Positions 6,569-7,533 of a stretch of DNA of 7,533 nt are shown here, in pieces. Below the pieces are notes generated by a model that made no database searches, was not told the DNA's origin, and saw nothing but the letters and a program-made list of their open reading frames with translations. The position numbers and the translations under genes were made by a program. This stretch comes from an uncultured Oscillospiraceae bacterium (GTDB lineage: Bacteria; Bacillota; Clostridia; Oscillospirales; Acutalibacteraceae): contig USHL01000062.1 in the NCBI GenBank assembly GCA_900554525.1, positions 1 to 7,533 of the forward strand. The letters are read 5' to 3'. The stretch's first letter is position 1. The number at the start of each line of letters is the position of its first letter.

Positions 6569-7490
6569 TTTCGCTGCCTCCGCTAAGTCTCTTTACATTG
6601 CGTTCGGAAATTTTACTCTTCCAAAACGGTATTCCCAGGAAAAGAGCAACGACAAGCGCCGAGAACAGCTTCAGATCGTCGGCCTTGAGCCCTAATGCCA
6701 GCACAAATGTAATTACAATATAGTATATTATGCCGCCGATTACTGCCGCTAAAAGCTTGAGCGCGAAATTCTTGAAAATTTTGCTTGTTATGACCTCGCC
6801 GATTATAACAGCCGCAAGGCCTACGACTATTGCGCCGCGACCCATGTTTACATCGGCAAAGCCCTGATACTGAGACAGCAGAGCACCGGAGAGTGCAACT
6901 ATACCGTTAGAGAGTACAAGTCCGATGATTTTATTGAAATTGGTATTTATTCCGTTAGCGCGTGCCATGGACTGATTACAGCCGGTAGCGCGGATGGAAT
7001 GACCCGCTTCTGTTCCGAAAAACCAATAAAGGACAGCTATTATTGCAACGGTAAAAATAAGGCCCACTATAATTGACTTATTAATTTCACGCAGGGACAT
7101 CATTATGCTGTTCTTGAACTTATCATAGGAAAAGGGTACATTGGCTCTTCCGCTCATAATGCGCAGATTGATTGAATAAAGCGCCAGCTGAGTAAGTATT
7201 CCTGCCAAAATCGCCGGTATGCCGAACTTGGTATGGAAAATTCCGGTGATAAGCCCCGCAATACAGCCGGCAGCAAATGCAAGCAGCAGCGACAGGTAAA
7301 TATTGACGCCGCTTGTAGTGCAGACAACCAGAACGGCGCCGCCGGTACCGAATGAGCCGTCTACCGTAAGGTCTGCCAAATCAAGTATTTTGTATGTAAT
7401 AAAGACGCCTATTGCCATAATTCCCCAGATAATACCCTGCGCCGCGGCACCGGGAAGAGAATTGAGAAATGTCGTTAAAAATGAAAGCAT
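6561..7490 (-). CDS. ABC transporter permease, TrpY-like (COG4120, BPD_transp_2 type)
   Basis: This 309-residue integral membrane protein forms the translocation path of an uptake transporter. About eight membrane segments can be seen, roughly at residues 15-36, 46-60, 64-85, 91-109, 140-158, 187-205, 219-235 and 243-288 (the last probably two). Family marks are LADLTVDGSF at 38-47, GIPAILAGILT at 90-100, YSINLRIMSGRAN at 105-117 and the cytoplasmic loop GHSIRATGCNQSMARANGINT at 163-183, which should contact the ATPase. The short basic tail (KSKISERNVKR) fits a cytoplasmic C-terminus. ATG 7490-7488 is chosen because AAAAAGGA, read on the minus strand, ends 9 bases upstream. The usual order is binding protein, permease, ATPase, so a substrate-binding lipoprotein gene (COG2984 type) is expected just past the right edge. 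No signal for a specific substrate is visible. Confidence 0.93.
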   Translation of the reverse strand: MLSFLTTFLNSLPGAAAQGIIWGIMAIGVFITYKILDLADLTVDGSFGTGGAVLVVCTTSGVNIYLSLLLAFAAGCIAGLITGIFHTKFGIPAILAGILTQLALYSINLRIMSGRANVPFSYDKFKNSIMMSLREINKSIIVGLIFTVAIIAVLYWFFGTEAGHSIRATGCNQSMARANGINTNFNKIIGLVLSNGIVALSGALLSQYQGFADVNMGRGAIVVGLAAVIIGEVITSKIFKNFALKLLAAVIGGIIYYIVITFVLALGLKADDLKLFSALVVALFLGIPFWKSKISERNVKRLSGGSENA

Positions 7491-7521
7491 AGCTATAAAT
7501 CCTTTTTGAGATGATTTTCAT

Positions 7522-7533
7522 TGTCTATAGACA
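7522..7533. promoter_or_regulatory. Perfect 12-base palindrome upstream of the permease gene
   Basis: TGTCTATAGACA is its own reverse complement and reaches exactly to the window end. It lies 31 bases before the permease start on the minus strand. A perfect palindrome of this size could be an operator for a dimeric regulator or the tip of a larger hairpin cut by the edge. It may also lie inside or just after the end of the upstream gene: one minus-strand frame through it stays open to a TAG at 7495-7493. Nothing identifies a regulator. Confidence 0.25.

Noticed and set aside
6233..6695. Plus-strand frames opposite the ABC transporter genes
   Set aside because: They are antisense to intact Walker A and permease motifs and resemble no family.
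1..7533. CRISPR array, tRNA or rRNA genes, transposase, phage or toxin-antitoxin genes
   Set aside because: No regularly spaced repeats, cloverleaf-like blocks, transposase motifs or paired small genes were seen on either strand.

Overview
The window looks like chromosome from a spore-forming, Gram-positive anaerobe of class Clostridia. The evidence is an AddAB-type recombination nuclease rather than RecBCD, a full-length Spo0A, strong AGGAGG-type ribosome binding sites, frequent ATA isoleucine codons and moderate GC. The mix of codons would suit Oscillospirales/Ruminococcaceae, but that placement is an inference; no rRNA or other marker is present.

Layout. 1-282 (+) is the C-terminal end of addB with three cysteines of its iron-sulphur cluster. 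It overlaps addA (272-3772, +) by 11 bases; together they encode the helicase-nuclease that resects double-strand breaks for RecA. A 145-base gap with a 12-bp hairpin leads to a small NUDIX hydrolase gene (3918-4358, +), which is more AT-rich in its codons than its neighbours. About 600 bases without a convincing gene follow (4359-4961). Their first part holds a compact stem-loop with crossing inverted repeats, their middle a doubtful minus-strand reading frame, and their last 170 bases the likely spo0A control region, with several sigma-A-like promoters and two sites resembling 0A boxes. spo0A (4962-5738, +) encodes the sporulation master response regulator and ends at a strong hairpin terminator. 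That terminator is symmetrical and also serves the converging minus-strand operon: an ABC transporter ATPase (5774-6568) and, upstream of it and overlapping by 8 bases, its permease (6561-7490). These two belong to the TrpYZ-like (COG1101/COG4120) uptake family; the substrate-binding gene is expected just beyond the right edge.

The genes do not form one pathway. They are three separate units: DNA repair (addBA, perhaps with the NUDIX gene read through), sporulation control (spo0A, apparently a single-gene unit), and solute uptake. I found no CRISPR array, tRNA, rRNA, insertion sequence or phage gene, and no convincing new multi-gene system. The parts most worth a second look are the non-coding stretch 4359-4961 and the spo0A promoter region within it.
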